The notes under the pieces: model-generated
The model's input: the letters and a program-made list of their open reading frames with translations, nothing else
Database searches by the model: none
What the model was told of the DNA's origin: nothing
Source: an uncultured Polaribacter sp.
GTDB lineage: Bacteria > Bacteroidota > Bacteroidia > Flavobacteriales > Flavobacteriaceae
NCBI RefSeq assembly: GCF_947495205.1
Contig: NZ_CANLXV010000008.1
Location: forward strand, 62,001 to 126,000
Direction of reading: 5' to 3'
Length of the DNA stretch: 64,000 nucleotides
Shown: piece after piece, positions 35,737-44,437 of the stretch
How the letters are laid out: the number at the start of each line of letters is the position of its first letter
Numbering within the stretch: position 1 is the first letter of the stretch
Translations under genes and position numbers: made by a program

Positions 35737-37137
35737 TTACTCTGCGATAAAGGTATGTTGAATAATTAAATTTACCCAATTATCTGTACTTAAACCAAAT
35801 AAGGAAATTTGGTATTCTTGATCTAGAATTAAATTAGGCGGCGTTTCTGTATGAATTTTATTTCCAATAATATTATTCTCATTATAATATTGAAACATTT
35901 TTTCTTCTGTAAATGTGCCTGACAATAAAATATTGGGATCTGTTGTAAAAATTTGAAGGTACTTTTGGTTTTCTGCAAACGTACCATCTGCCCAAGTAAA
36001 TTTTGGTTGTAACCTTTCTGTTGTATTTATATCAATTTCGGTGGTCCAGTCTGTTGGTTTACTTAAATTCTTGGTTTTAATAGGTTTAGAAATGTATAAT
36101 TTATCTTCTGTTGAATAAGTTACTAAACACCAAACTTCATCTGAAGAATTATTGGTAAATCGTCTAAACTCATTACCTAAAACAACTGTACTATTTAAGT
36201 TTTTTCTTCTGTAATTAGAGAAATCTGTTGGATCTGCCAAGGTATTTTCTGTTTCATAATACCTAAAATCAAATGCATTTTCTACAGGTTGATAATATAT
36301 TTGCGTAACAGCAGGATTACCGTTTGCTGAGGCACCAAACGCAAGAACGTCTGCCAGCTCTTTGTCTGTATTTGTATTTACAAATTCTTGTAAATTTCTT
36401 GGTATAAATTCTTCTTCTATAATTAAATTCACCCAATTATCTTTACTAACACCCATCATGGTAAAGTTATATATATCATCTTCTTCTAGCGCTTGGGGTG
36501 TTTCTGTATTAATGTTTAAGACAACATTAGAAGTATCGTAATATTGAAAAAACTTATCTTCTGTATATGTACCAGAAATAAAATTATTTTCTTCATCTGA
36601 TATTACTTGAAAATAAATAATATTTTCATCTATGCTGCCATCTTGCCAAGTAAAATTAGGTTCTGTAATACTTTTATAAGCAATATCAACTGCGCTGGTA
36701 TATTCTGTTGTTTTACTTTGACTTTGTAATTTTATTGGCTCAGAAATTCTTAATTGTCCGGCAACAAAATAGGTTACTAAACACCAAGATTCCACAGCAC
36801 TAGGACGTACAAATCTTGCTAATTTACCGCCAAAAACAGATTCGCTATTTAAACTTTGCCTTCTATAATTAGAAAAATTGTTTTTATCTAATTCTGGTGA
36901 TGTTAACTCGTAATACCTCACATTTGTAGCCCCATCTTCTGGATAATAAAAAATATGCACCAAATTGGTATTTGCATTTGCATTAGCTGCGCAAGCAATA
37001 ACTCCTGCTTCTTTTACATTTGCGTTTTGATCTATAAATTCTTGCAAATTTCTTGCTACAGTAACATCGTCATCTTGCGAGCAAGCTGATAGTATAACTA
37101 TAGAAACCAAAAAAAGAAACAATTGTTTTATTTTCAT
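35737..37137 (-). CDS. Uncharacterised lipoprotein with a tandem internal duplication
   Basis: Lipoprotein of 466 aa: signal MKIKQLFLFLVSIVILSAC, Cys19, then acidic SQDDD, which favours surface export in Bacteroidota. The mature part is two ~215-residue repeats. Each begins RNLQEF, continues with RYYE, NFSNYRR or DFSNYRR, LNS, SW/VWCLVTY, FTWxDG, SGTxTEExxFQYY, TETP, and ends DNWVNLII. I do not recognise the domain. Small linkage with the Omp85-like protein (9 bases) and the universal stress protein (8 bases) suggests one transcript. Confidence 0.8.
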   Translation of the reverse strand: MKIKQLFLFLVSIVILSACSQDDDVTVARNLQEFIDQNANVKEAGVIACAANANANTNLVHIFYYPEDGATNVRYYELTSPELDKNNFSNYRRQSLNSESVFGGKLARFVRPSAVESWCLVTYFVAGQLRISEPIKLQSQSKTTEYTSAVDIAYKSITEPNFTWQDGSIDENIIYFQVISDEENNFISGTYTEDKFFQYYDTSNVVLNINTETPQALEEDDIYNFTMMGVSKDNWVNLIIEEEFIPRNLQEFVNTNTDKELADVLAFGASANGNPAVTQIYYQPVENAFDFRYYETENTLADPTDFSNYRRKNLNSTVVLGNEFRRFTNNSSDEVWCLVTYSTEDKLYISKPIKTKNLSKPTDWTTEIDINTTERLQPKFTWADGTFAENQKYLQIFTTDPNILLSGTFTEEKMFQYYNENNIIGNKIHTETPPNLILDQEYQISLFGLSTDNWVNLIIQHTFIAE

Positions 37138-37145
37138 TTATAATT

Positions 37146-37979
37146 TTAACGTTTAACAGTCATAAAAGGTAAAGAGGAATGGTTGGATAAATCTTCTGAG
37201 ATACTTCCAGAAAAAATATGAGACAAACCTTTTCTACCATGTGTTGTGGTAATAATTAAATCTGCACCCACAACATTTGAAAAATCTAAAATACCACTTT
37301 CTATAGATCTTGCACAGACAAAGTTAACGTTAATTAAGCGGTCTGTATTGCCCTCTGCTTTTGTTAAAAAATTATGAGCCAAGGCATCCATCTCTGCAGT
37401 TGTTTTAAAGCTTTCGTTTGGCAAATTTACATATAATAGGTGTTTTTTAGCATTAAAAAACGTTAATAAAGCAAGTAATTGTTTAAAAGCTGGTATTGAT
37501 TTTTCTGAAAAATCTGTTGCAAAAACAATATTTTTAAAATTAACATCTACCAATTGATTTTTAATTACTAAAATTGGTATTTCTGAAGAACGAATTACTT
37601 TTTCTGTGTTAGAACCTATAAAAAACTCTTTAAGTCCTGTTGCTCCATGAGAGCCCATAACAATAAGATCTGCCTTAATTTCTGTAGCTATAGTGTTAAT
37701 TTCATTAAAGACTTTATAGTGTTTAATTAAAGGCGTAACTTTTATATTTTCTAAATAAGGTTTGTCTAAAAATTTTTCAATTTTTTGTTCTGCCAGTTTT
37801 AAATAAAAAACTGATTTTTCTTGCTGATAACTTGGGCTTTCTGAAAGGCTTATTTCCTGCAAATTTAACATATGCAATACAATTAGTGTTGCGTTTGATT
37901 TTTTTGCTAAAAGTGCAGCTGTTTTTAAGGCATTTTCTGAATGTTTAGAAAAATCTATAGGTACAATAATTTTTTTCAT
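37146..37979 (-). CDS. Universal stress protein, tandem UspA domains
   Basis: Protein of 277 aa made of two UspA domains. The first ends with the ATP-loop pattern VMGSHGATGLKEFFIGSNTE (GxxGxxxxxxGS(N)) and is likely nucleotide-binding; the second has TTHGRKGLSHIFSGSISE. Role in stress survival is general to the family. First gene of the minus-strand run toward the lipoprotein and Omp85-like genes; 76 bases separate it from the glycoside hydrolase upstream. Confidence 0.9.
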   Translation of the reverse strand: MKKIIVPIDFSKHSENALKTAALLAKKSNATLIVLHMLNLQEISLSESPSYQQEKSVFYLKLAEQKIEKFLDKPYLENIKVTPLIKHYKVFNEINTIATEIKADLIVMGSHGATGLKEFFIGSNTEKVIRSSEIPILVIKNQLVDVNFKNIVFATDFSEKSIPAFKQLLALLTFFNAKKHLLYVNLPNESFKTTAEMDALAHNFLTKAEGNTDRLINVNFVCARSIESGILDFSNVVGADLIITTTHGRKGLSHIFSGSISEDLSNHSSLPFMTVKR

Positions 37980-38055
37980 GATAATTTATGTTTTTAGTTC
38001 TTTTCAAAACTACCTTTAATTTTAATCTAAAAACAGGACATTTGTCATGTTTTAT

Positions 38056-39057
38056 TTATTGGCTGTATAATTGTTGTAGTAATTTTTCTGCAGGTTTATT
38101 TTGTGGTGTAAACCTATTATTATTTTCGCCACCAACTTTATCGTGCCTATGAAACCATTTCCATATAAAACCGCCTGCAAACCAATCTTCTTGCCAAAAT
38201 TGGTTGTGTATTGCTTGTAAAGCATCACTTTGGGCTTGTAAATTTATTTCGCCTTGCTTTCTATGTGCTTGCCAAGGTTCTTTTCCATTAAAATTGATAC
38301 TTCTATACCCAAATTCTGTAAATAAAATGGGTTTCTTAAATTTTTGCTGAATGCGTTTAATTTCTTTTTTGTGCGTTTGCCAACCTATTTCATAATCTTT
38401 TATTGTTGGCGATTTTTTATCGCTTAAAGGAAAATAAGCATCAATTCCAATAAAATCTAATTGGTTCCAAAAAGTTACTCTTTTATACTCGTCCCAATTA
38501 GCAGCATAGGTAAGTTTGCCTTTATAAATGGCACGAATTTCTTTGATTAAATTTTGCCAATACAATGGTCTTTCTTTTACAAATTGTTCTAATTCTGTGC
38601 CAATACACAAAATTGCTGCATCTAAATCTGAGGCAACTTTGGCATACGTTAAAATATATTTCTTGTAAGATTTTTCTAAAAGCTGCCAATTTTCTTCTGT
38701 GGTTGGCTTTAAATTTCCAGTAAAACCACCTCTTCTTAACCACAAGTGAGGTTTTACCATAATTTTTACACCTGCTTTTTGAAACTCTTTGGCATATTGT
38801 AACAACCCGTTTTCGGTTTCGCCAAACCATTCTCTATGCGTATTAAATTCTATTTTGGGTGTTGCTATATCTCTAATATAACTATAAGGCATCAAAGCAA
38901 CATAATTGCTTTGTGCCTTTAAAACTGGTGTAATATGTTTTGTATTTATAGAATCTCTAGACGCAACAAAACTAATACCATTAATTTTTTTAGTTTGGCT
39001 TTTACAAGAAATGCAAAGAGTTACTAAAAAAAATAAGAGGCCTTTATTTATTTTCAT
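38056..39057 (-). CDS. GH113-like glycoside hydrolase, lipoprotein
   Basis: Exported TIM-barrel hydrolase of 333 aa with a lipobox (MKINKGLLFFLVTLCISC, Cys18). Candidate acid/base Glu155 lies in CIGTELEQF and the nucleophile Glu238 in ILFTEFGYRS; the GIDAYFPLS strand also fits family GH113 (beta-mannanase-type). The substrate may be a mannan-like or cell-wall glycan, not determinable here. Neighbours are a beta-barrel protein and a stress protein, not a polysaccharide-utilisation locus. Confidence 0.82.
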   Translation of the reverse strand: MKINKGLLFFLVTLCISCKSQTKKINGISFVASRDSINTKHITPVLKAQSNYVALMPYSYIRDIATPKIEFNTHREWFGETENGLLQYAKEFQKAGVKIMVKPHLWLRRGGFTGNLKPTTEENWQLLEKSYKKYILTYAKVASDLDAAILCIGTELEQFVKERPLYWQNLIKEIRAIYKGKLTYAANWDEYKRVTFWNQLDFIGIDAYFPLSDKKSPTIKDYEIGWQTHKKEIKRIQQKFKKPILFTEFGYRSINFNGKEPWQAHRKQGEINLQAQSDALQAIHNQFWQEDWFAGGFIWKWFHRHDKVGGENNNRFTPQNKPAEKLLQQLYSQ

Positions 39058-39081
39058 AAGACCTCTAAATTAATTCCTTTC

Positions 39082-39984
39082 CTAAAACAAGGCTCTTAAA
39101 CCAATGTTAAAACTTTGTCCTAAACCAGTTGCTGTTCCTCTAATAAATTTACTATATAAAACCTCTAAATTGTATACATCTGTTAATTGATATTTTGCAC
39201 CAAGTCCTAAACTTGTAAAATCTTGCTCAAAGGCTTCATCATTTAAACCTATACGCTGAAAATGTTGTACAAAACCTAATATTGTAGATTTGCTACTAGG
39301 AAAATAACTCATAAAAATTCCTGGTGCTAAAACAAACGTATCATTTGCAAAACTTTCTTCTTCACCAAAATTATATTCTGTATTTAACTCTGTAAACAAC
39401 TGCCAATCGCCACTTGGCAATGTGTAATCATAAAAGAATCTATTTTGAAAGGTATATGCTGTTTGATCTAAAAATACACCGTTTACATCTGTTTCTTCAC
39501 TAATAATTGGTATATGAAAGGCAGATTGTACAGAAAAATTACCAACACCTTTTAGTGGTTGCCATTTTAAAGCTGGTGCAAAAGAAGATAAACCATTTCT
39601 TGCTTGATTGTTGTCTGCAAAACTGAATACAGATGTTGCACTTTGCCCACCAACCGTATTAGATCTATACTCTAATAAAAGACCTATATTTAAACGATCA
39701 CTATCAGAAACTCCTGTAAAAATATCTAGTGTAGATGTAAAAAAGTTACCTCTTGGTATGTCTTGCTTTGTTCCATTTGGACCAAATAAATCTTTAGTTT
39801 CTGTGTATAAATTATTAAAGAATTTAACATCCCATTGACCTTTAGCCATTAATTTAGAAGGTGTAAAAATTTGAATATTACTGGCTCCAGAATTATCATC
39901 TTCTTGATTATTGTCTTGAGCTACAGCTGTAAAACTTAAAACAAGAATTGATACATAAATTACTTTTGAAATTATATTTCTCAT
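39082..39984 (-). CDS. Uncharacterised outer-membrane beta-barrel protein
   Basis: Exported protein of 300 aa: signal peptide (MRNIISKVIYVSILVLSFTAVAQ), a short acidic linker (DNNQEDDNSG), then alternating amphipathic strands consistent with a barrel, ending NIGLRALF with terminal Phe. I do not recognise the family with certainty; it resembles transporter-like MetA-pathway phenol-degradation barrels. It precedes the GH113-like gene by 24 bases and could share its transcript. Confidence 0.7.
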   Translation of the reverse strand: MRNIISKVIYVSILVLSFTAVAQDNNQEDDNSGASNIQIFTPSKLMAKGQWDVKFFNNLYTETKDLFGPNGTKQDIPRGNFFTSTLDIFTGVSDSDRLNIGLLLEYRSNTVGGQSATSVFSFADNNQARNGLSSFAPALKWQPLKGVGNFSVQSAFHIPIISEETDVNGVFLDQTAYTFQNRFFYDYTLPSGDWQLFTELNTEYNFGEEESFANDTFVLAPGIFMSYFPSSKSTILGFVQHFQRIGLNDEAFEQDFTSLGLGAKYQLTDVYNLEVLYSKFIRGTATGLGQSFNIGLRALF

Positions 39985-40156
39985 GATTAATTGATTTGTT
40001 ATTATTAATTTTTCATCTAAGTCTTCCCAAGATAAACGAACTTACAAAAAATTTGAATAAATTTTATTTATAACGATTCTAAATGACATTGAATTAAAAA
40101 TTAATTATTAAGTTATTAACTTTACCTTCGACTTATTGGTCAATAATCAATCACCT

Positions 40157-41506
40157 ATGGAACATATCGTAATTATTGGTAATGGAATTTCTGGCGTTAC
40201 CGCAGCAAGACATATTAGAAAAAACTCAGATAAAAGAATAACTATAGTATCTACAGAAACAGCATACTTTTTCTCCAGAACAGCACTCATGTATATTTAT
40301 ATGGGGCATATGAAATTTGAACATACACAACCTTATGAAAATTGGTTTTGGAAAAAAAACAAAATAGAACTAAAACAAGGTTTTGTAAGTGAAGTAGATA
40401 CAAAAAATAAAGTATTACAGTTTTCTAACAAAGAAACCCTTTCATTTGACAAATTAATTATAGCAACAGGTTCTAAGCCCAATAAATTTGGTTGGCCAGG
40501 GCAAGATTTAGATGGTGTTATGGGTATGTATCATAAACAAGATTTGCAAAATTTAGAGAAATTTGCACCAAATAATAAAGCATGTAATAGAGCTGTAATT
40601 GTTGGTGGAGGTTTAATTGGTATTGAATTAGCAGAAATGCTAAGAAGTAGAAATATACCCGTTACTTTTTTAGTTAGAGAAAGCAGTTTTTGGAATGGTG
40701 TTTTACCTGCTCAAGAATCTGAAATGATTAACAAACATATTAAAGATCATCATATAGATTTACGTTTAGGCACAAATTTAAAAGAGATTAAAGCAGATGA
40801 TAAAGGACGCGTAAAATCAATAGTAATTGAGGAAACTGGAGAAGAGATTCCTTGTAATGTAGTTGGTTTAACTGCTGGAGTTTCTCCAAATATAGATTTT
40901 CTAAAATCATCTAATATTGAGCTTGGTCGAGGTGTAAAAGTAAATCGATTTTTAGAAACTAACATCCCAGATATTTTTGCCATAGGTGATTGTGCAGAAC
41001 AACATGAAGCTATTGGAAGAAGAAGAAATATAGAAGCCGTTTGGTATACAGGTAGAATGATGGGAGAAACATTAGCCCAAACTATTTGTGGTAATAAAAC
41101 AGCATATAAACCAGGACACTGGTTTAATTCTGCCAAGTTTTTAGATATAGAATACCAAACTTATGGTTGGGTATTTAGTGAAAAAGGCAAAGCAGAAAAT
41201 GAAATTTATTTTCAATGGCAACACCCAAAAGACTACAAATGTATTACAATTTCTTTTGATAAAAATAGCCGTAAATTTATTGGTATAAATACTTTTGGCA
41301 TTCGAATGCGCCATGAAATATTTGACAAGTGGTTAACTGAAAACCAATCTATAGAACATGTTTTAGAACACTTGGCAGATGCAAATTTTGATCCAGAATT
41401 CTACAAACTACATGAAGGTGAAATTGTTGCAAAATTCAATAAGGAAAACAATACCAATATTCAATCAAAAAAGAAAAGTTGGAAACGTATTTTTTCTAAA
41501 GCTTAA
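40157..41506 (+). CDS. FAD-dependent NAD(P)H-type pyridine nucleotide-disulfide oxidoreductase family
   Basis: Flavoprotein of 449 aa. The FAD Rossmann motif IGNGISGVTAARHIRK lies at the start, ATGSKP follows, the second Rossmann motif is VGGGLIGIELAEML, and DIFAIGDCAEQ binds FAD near the end. This is the NirB/rubredoxin-reductase-like branch. I start at ATG 40157, since the upstream TTG adds residues not found in the family. It precedes the membrane polyferredoxin by 38 bases, so it may feed or take electrons from it. Confidence 0.9.
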   Translation: MEHIVIIGNGISGVTAARHIRKNSDKRITIVSTETAYFFSRTALMYIYMGHMKFEHTQPYENWFWKKNKIELKQGFVSEVDTKNKVLQFSNKETLSFDKLIIATGSKPNKFGWPGQDLDGVMGMYHKQDLQNLEKFAPNNKACNRAVIVGGGLIGIELAEMLRSRNIPVTFLVRESSFWNGVLPAQESEMINKHIKDHHIDLRLGTNLKEIKADDKGRVKSIVIEETGEEIPCNVVGLTAGVSPNIDFLKSSNIELGRGVKVNRFLETNIPDIFAIGDCAEQHEAIGRRRNIEAVWYTGRMMGETLAQTICGNKTAYKPGHWFNSAKFLDIEYQTYGWVFSEKGKAENEIYFQWQHPKDYKCITISFDKNSRKFIGINTFGIRMRHEIFDKWLTENQSIEHVLEHLADANFDPEFYKLHEGEIVAKFNKENNTNIQSKKKSWKRIFSKA

Positions 41507-41544
41507 TACCACAACGCAGTCAAATTAAATAAAATACACATATT

Positions 41545-43167
41545 TTGAAAATTATAAAACATACAGGATTAGTTATCTTTTTACTAGGATTAACCCTATT
41601 TACAGGAACCATATTTACAGGTAATTTTTCTTTTACACAGCAAGAATTAGATAATTATATTACAGAAAAAGGCTATAAAAATGAAGTTATAAAAGAAGAA
41701 CTTTCTAAAGCCATAGTTACAACAGAATCACTAAACATTTTTCAGTTTTCTAAAAAAGCTAGAAATGCATTTGCCAACGCAAATAACCATTACGATAAAC
41801 TAATTGCAAAATACGATGCTGAAAAAAATTGGGATAAAAAAGGTGAACAATACCAGTACAAAATAAATGGAAAACCACATACATTAAGTTACGAAATTGC
41901 AAAAAAAGCAGGAAGTGGTTTTGTTAGAGAAAATGCAGGTTTACTTTGGTTTTTAACATTTGGCCTGGGTATTATTGGTGCCTTATTATTTATAATTCCT
42001 AACTTGGTTTTACTAGGAAAACCAGGTATAAAAAACGATGGAATTTACTTAGAATCTGCAACCAATAGAGGTTGGATTGCTTGGTTGGTTTTAGTTTACT
42101 TAGTTACTTTTTATCTAGTACTTTATTTTATGGCAGATTATGCTGTAAACTGGACGTTTATTTTAGATCCAATTAGTAAAGCTTTAAATGGCGGGCCAGC
42201 ATCTCAATGGTTCGTATACGGTTTTTTATATTGTACAATTATGCTAACTATGGGTGTTAGAATGTTTATTAAATACAGACATAACAAATACCAAATTGTT
42301 AGAACAATTTCGGTTTTGTTCTTTCAAATAGTTTTTGCTTTTTTAATACCAGAAATTATGACTAGCTTAAATATGCCTGGTTACGATTTTAAAAATGCAT
42401 TTCCTTTAGATTATGACTTCTTTTTTGATTGGAATATAGAAAGCCTTAAAAGCAGTGGTGGTATAGGAATATTTATTTTAGTTTGGGGTATTGTTTTAAC
42501 CTTAATAATAGTGCCAGTAATGGTTTATTTCTTCGGAAAAAGATGGTATTGTTCTTGGGTTTGTGGTTGTGGTGGTTTAGCAGAAACTTTAGGAGACCCT
42601 TACAGACAACATTCTAATAAAAGTTTAAACGCATGGAAGTTAGAACGTTGGTTAATACATTCTGTTTTGGTATTTTCTTTAGTGATGACTTTGGTTACAT
42701 TATATTGTTATTTCTCGGGAACAGAATCTTTATTAGGTATAAAATCGCAATGGATTAAAGATACTTACAGCTTTTTAATTGGTGCTTGGTTTGCTGGTGT
42801 AATTGGTACAGGCTTTTATCCAATTTTTGGTAACAGAGTTTGGTGTAGATTTGGCTGTCCTTTAGCTGCATATTTAGGTTTAGTTCAACGTTTTAAATCT
42901 CGTTTCAGAATTACCACTAATGGTGGCCAATGTATTTCTTGTGGAAACTGTTCTACATATTGTGAGCAAGGTATAGATGTTAGATCATATGCGCAAAAAG
43001 GAGAAAACATTGTACGTTCTAGTTGTGTAGGTTGTGGTGTTTGTTCTGCAGTTTGCCCTAGAGGAGTTTTAAAGTTAGAAAATGGACCAGAAGCAGGAAG
43101 AATTAATCCTACAGATGTTTTATTAGGTAATGATGTAAACTTAATGGACTTAGTAAATAATAAATAA
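41545..43167 (+). CDS. Membrane-bound 4Fe-4S polyferredoxin (NapH/CcoG/NosR-like)
   Basis: Membrane protein of 540 aa. The N-terminus has one helix (HTGLVIFLLGLTLFTGTIF) and a periplasm-like domain, then several helices carrying KRWYCSWVCGCGGLAE and NRVWCRFGCPLAAYLG, the CxxxCP pairs of the NapH/CcoG family. Two classical ferredoxin clusters follow: CISCGNCSTYCEQG and CVGCGVCSAVCPRG. Start is TTG at 41545. It may shuttle electrons from the flavoprotein before it to an acceptor not encoded here. Confidence 0.9.
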   Translation: MKIIKHTGLVIFLLGLTLFTGTIFTGNFSFTQQELDNYITEKGYKNEVIKEELSKAIVTTESLNIFQFSKKARNAFANANNHYDKLIAKYDAEKNWDKKGEQYQYKINGKPHTLSYEIAKKAGSGFVRENAGLLWFLTFGLGIIGALLFIIPNLVLLGKPGIKNDGIYLESATNRGWIAWLVLVYLVTFYLVLYFMADYAVNWTFILDPISKALNGGPASQWFVYGFLYCTIMLTMGVRMFIKYRHNKYQIVRTISVLFFQIVFAFLIPEIMTSLNMPGYDFKNAFPLDYDFFFDWNIESLKSSGGIGIFILVWGIVLTLIIVPVMVYFFGKRWYCSWVCGCGGLAETLGDPYRQHSNKSLNAWKLERWLIHSVLVFSLVMTLVTLYCYFSGTESLLGIKSQWIKDTYSFLIGAWFAGVIGTGFYPIFGNRVWCRFGCPLAAYLGLVQRFKSRFRITTNGGQCISCGNCSTYCEQGIDVRSYAQKGENIVRSSCVGCGVCSAVCPRGVLKLENGPEAGRINPTDVLLGNDVNLMDLVNNK

Positions 43168-43180
43168 ACTTATCACTATA

Positions 43181-43203
43181 CCCTTCCTAAAAAGGAAGGG
43201 TTT
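43181..43203 (+). terminator. Terminator after the polyferredoxin gene
   Basis: Perfect stem CCCTTCCT / AGGAAGGG with loop AAAA, followed by TTT. The T run is short, so the strength is uncertain, but the location 13 bases past the stop fits. Confidence 0.6.
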
Positions 43204-43219
43204 AAAACTAATTTTAAAA

Positions 43220-43744
43220 TTGAATCCCATTAGTTCTATAACTCAAAAATTTAAAGTGATAAATTTCAAACAATTATATTTTATAATTCTTATTTTTTAT
43301 CTAACATCAAATTTATCTGCCCAAAAAACATTCAAAAAAACGTACTACGATAGTGGTCAAATAAAAGAACAAGGTTGGCTTTTAAATAATGAAAAAACTG
43401 ATTATTGGGAATTTTTTCACAAGAACGGAAACGTTAAAAAAGAAGGATGGTTTAAAAACAATTTACCCACAAAATATTGGTACTTTTACCGCCCAAACAA
43501 AACCATAGAAAAAGAAGGGCACTTTAAAAAAGGTTACAAAACAAATTGGTGGCTTTTTTATGATAACAATGGTGAAATAAACCATAAATGCCAATTAGAA
43601 AAAAATCAAAAAAACGGTTATTGTTTAATCTATGAAAAAAGAAAACTTGTTAAAGCATCCAAATACAAGAAAGGAGTAAAAATAAACGAGTGGAAAGATT
43701 TTTCTTCATTTAAAGAAGATAACAATCTAAACGAATTAAGATAA
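43220..43744 (+). CDS. Exported YwqK/MORN-repeat-like protein
   Basis: Protein of 174 aa with an N-terminal hydrophobic signal (FIILIFYLTSNLSAQ) and repeated units of about 23 residues: YYDSGQIKEQGWLLNNEKTDYWEFFHKNG is one stretch in pattern only, followed by NVKKEGWFKNN and TIEKEGHFKKG. Such YwqK or MORN-like repeats occur in secreted and toxin-antitoxin-linked proteins, but the name does not imply an antitoxin here. Start is TTG. It is immediately followed by the glycosyltransferase trio (stop and ATG adjacent). Confidence 0.75.
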   Translation: MNPISSITQKFKVINFKQLYFIILIFYLTSNLSAQKTFKKTYYDSGQIKEQGWLLNNEKTDYWEFFHKNGNVKKEGWFKNNLPTKYWYFYRPNKTIEKEGHFKKGYKTNWWLFYDNNGEINHKCQLEKNQKNGYCLIYEKRKLVKASKYKKGVKINEWKDFSSFKEDNNLNELR

Positions 43745-44437
43745 ATGAAACCTATTATAAATGTAATAATTCCTGCTTATAACGAGCAAGATTCTATTGC
43801 CAATGTTATACATGACATTCCTAATTTTGTTGAAGAAATTATTGTAGTTAGTAATAACTCTACAGATTTTACAGAACAAAATGCAAAAAATGCTGGTGCT
43901 ATTGTTTTATCAGAAAACAGAAAAGGCTACGGCTATGCTTGTTTAAAAGGGATGGATTACCTTGCACAAAAAGAAACAAAAACAGATATTGTTGTTTTTT
44001 TAGATGGCGATTATTCAGATTACCCAGAACAACTCGAAGAATTAGTAGCACCAATTATTAACAAAAATATAGATTTTGTAATTGGTGCACGTGTTAAAGA
44101 ATTAAGAGAAATTGGTGCCATGACACCACAACAAATTTTTGGAAATTGGTTGGCTACCTTTTTAATGAAACTTTTTTTTAACGCTAAATTTACAGACTTA
44201 GGCCCTTTTAGAGCCATAAAATACAACAAACTTTTAGCACTACAAATGGAAGACAAAACTTACGGTTGGACGGTAGAAATGCAATTAAAAGCTTTAAAAC
44301 ATAAATTTACTTACACAGAAATACCTATGAAATACAGAAATAGAATTGGTGTCTCAAAAGTTTCAGGAACAGTAAAAGGTAGTATATTTGCCGGAATAAA
44401 AATCTTAAGTTGGATTTTTAAATATAGCTTTAAATAA
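43745..44437 (+). CDS. GT2-family glycosyltransferase (dolichyl-phosphate-sugar synthase-like)
   Basis: Soluble GT-A transferase of 230 aa: IPAYNEQDSIANV, DGDYSDYPEQ as the metal-binding D-x-D-like site, and AIKYNKLLAL/YGWTVEMQLKAL in the acceptor part. Members of this branch move sugars onto polyprenyl phosphate. Its stop overlaps the next ATG by one base, so the three glycosyltransferases are translationally coupled. Confidence 0.88.
   Translation: MKPIINVIIPAYNEQDSIANVIHDIPNFVEEIIVVSNNSTDFTEQNAKNAGAIVLSENRKGYGYACLKGMDYLAQKETKTDIVVFLDGDYSDYPEQLEELVAPIINKNIDFVIGARVKELREIGAMTPQQIFGNWLATFLMKLFFNAKFTDLGPFRAIKYNKLLALQMEDKTYGWTVEMQLKALKHKFTYTEIPMKYRNRIGVSKVSGTVKGSIFAGIKILSWIFKYSFK

Noticed and set aside
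43220..43744. A toxin-antitoxin pair based on the YwqK-type label
   Set aside because: The protein has a signal peptide and no toxin gene is next to it; the label comes only from the repeat family.
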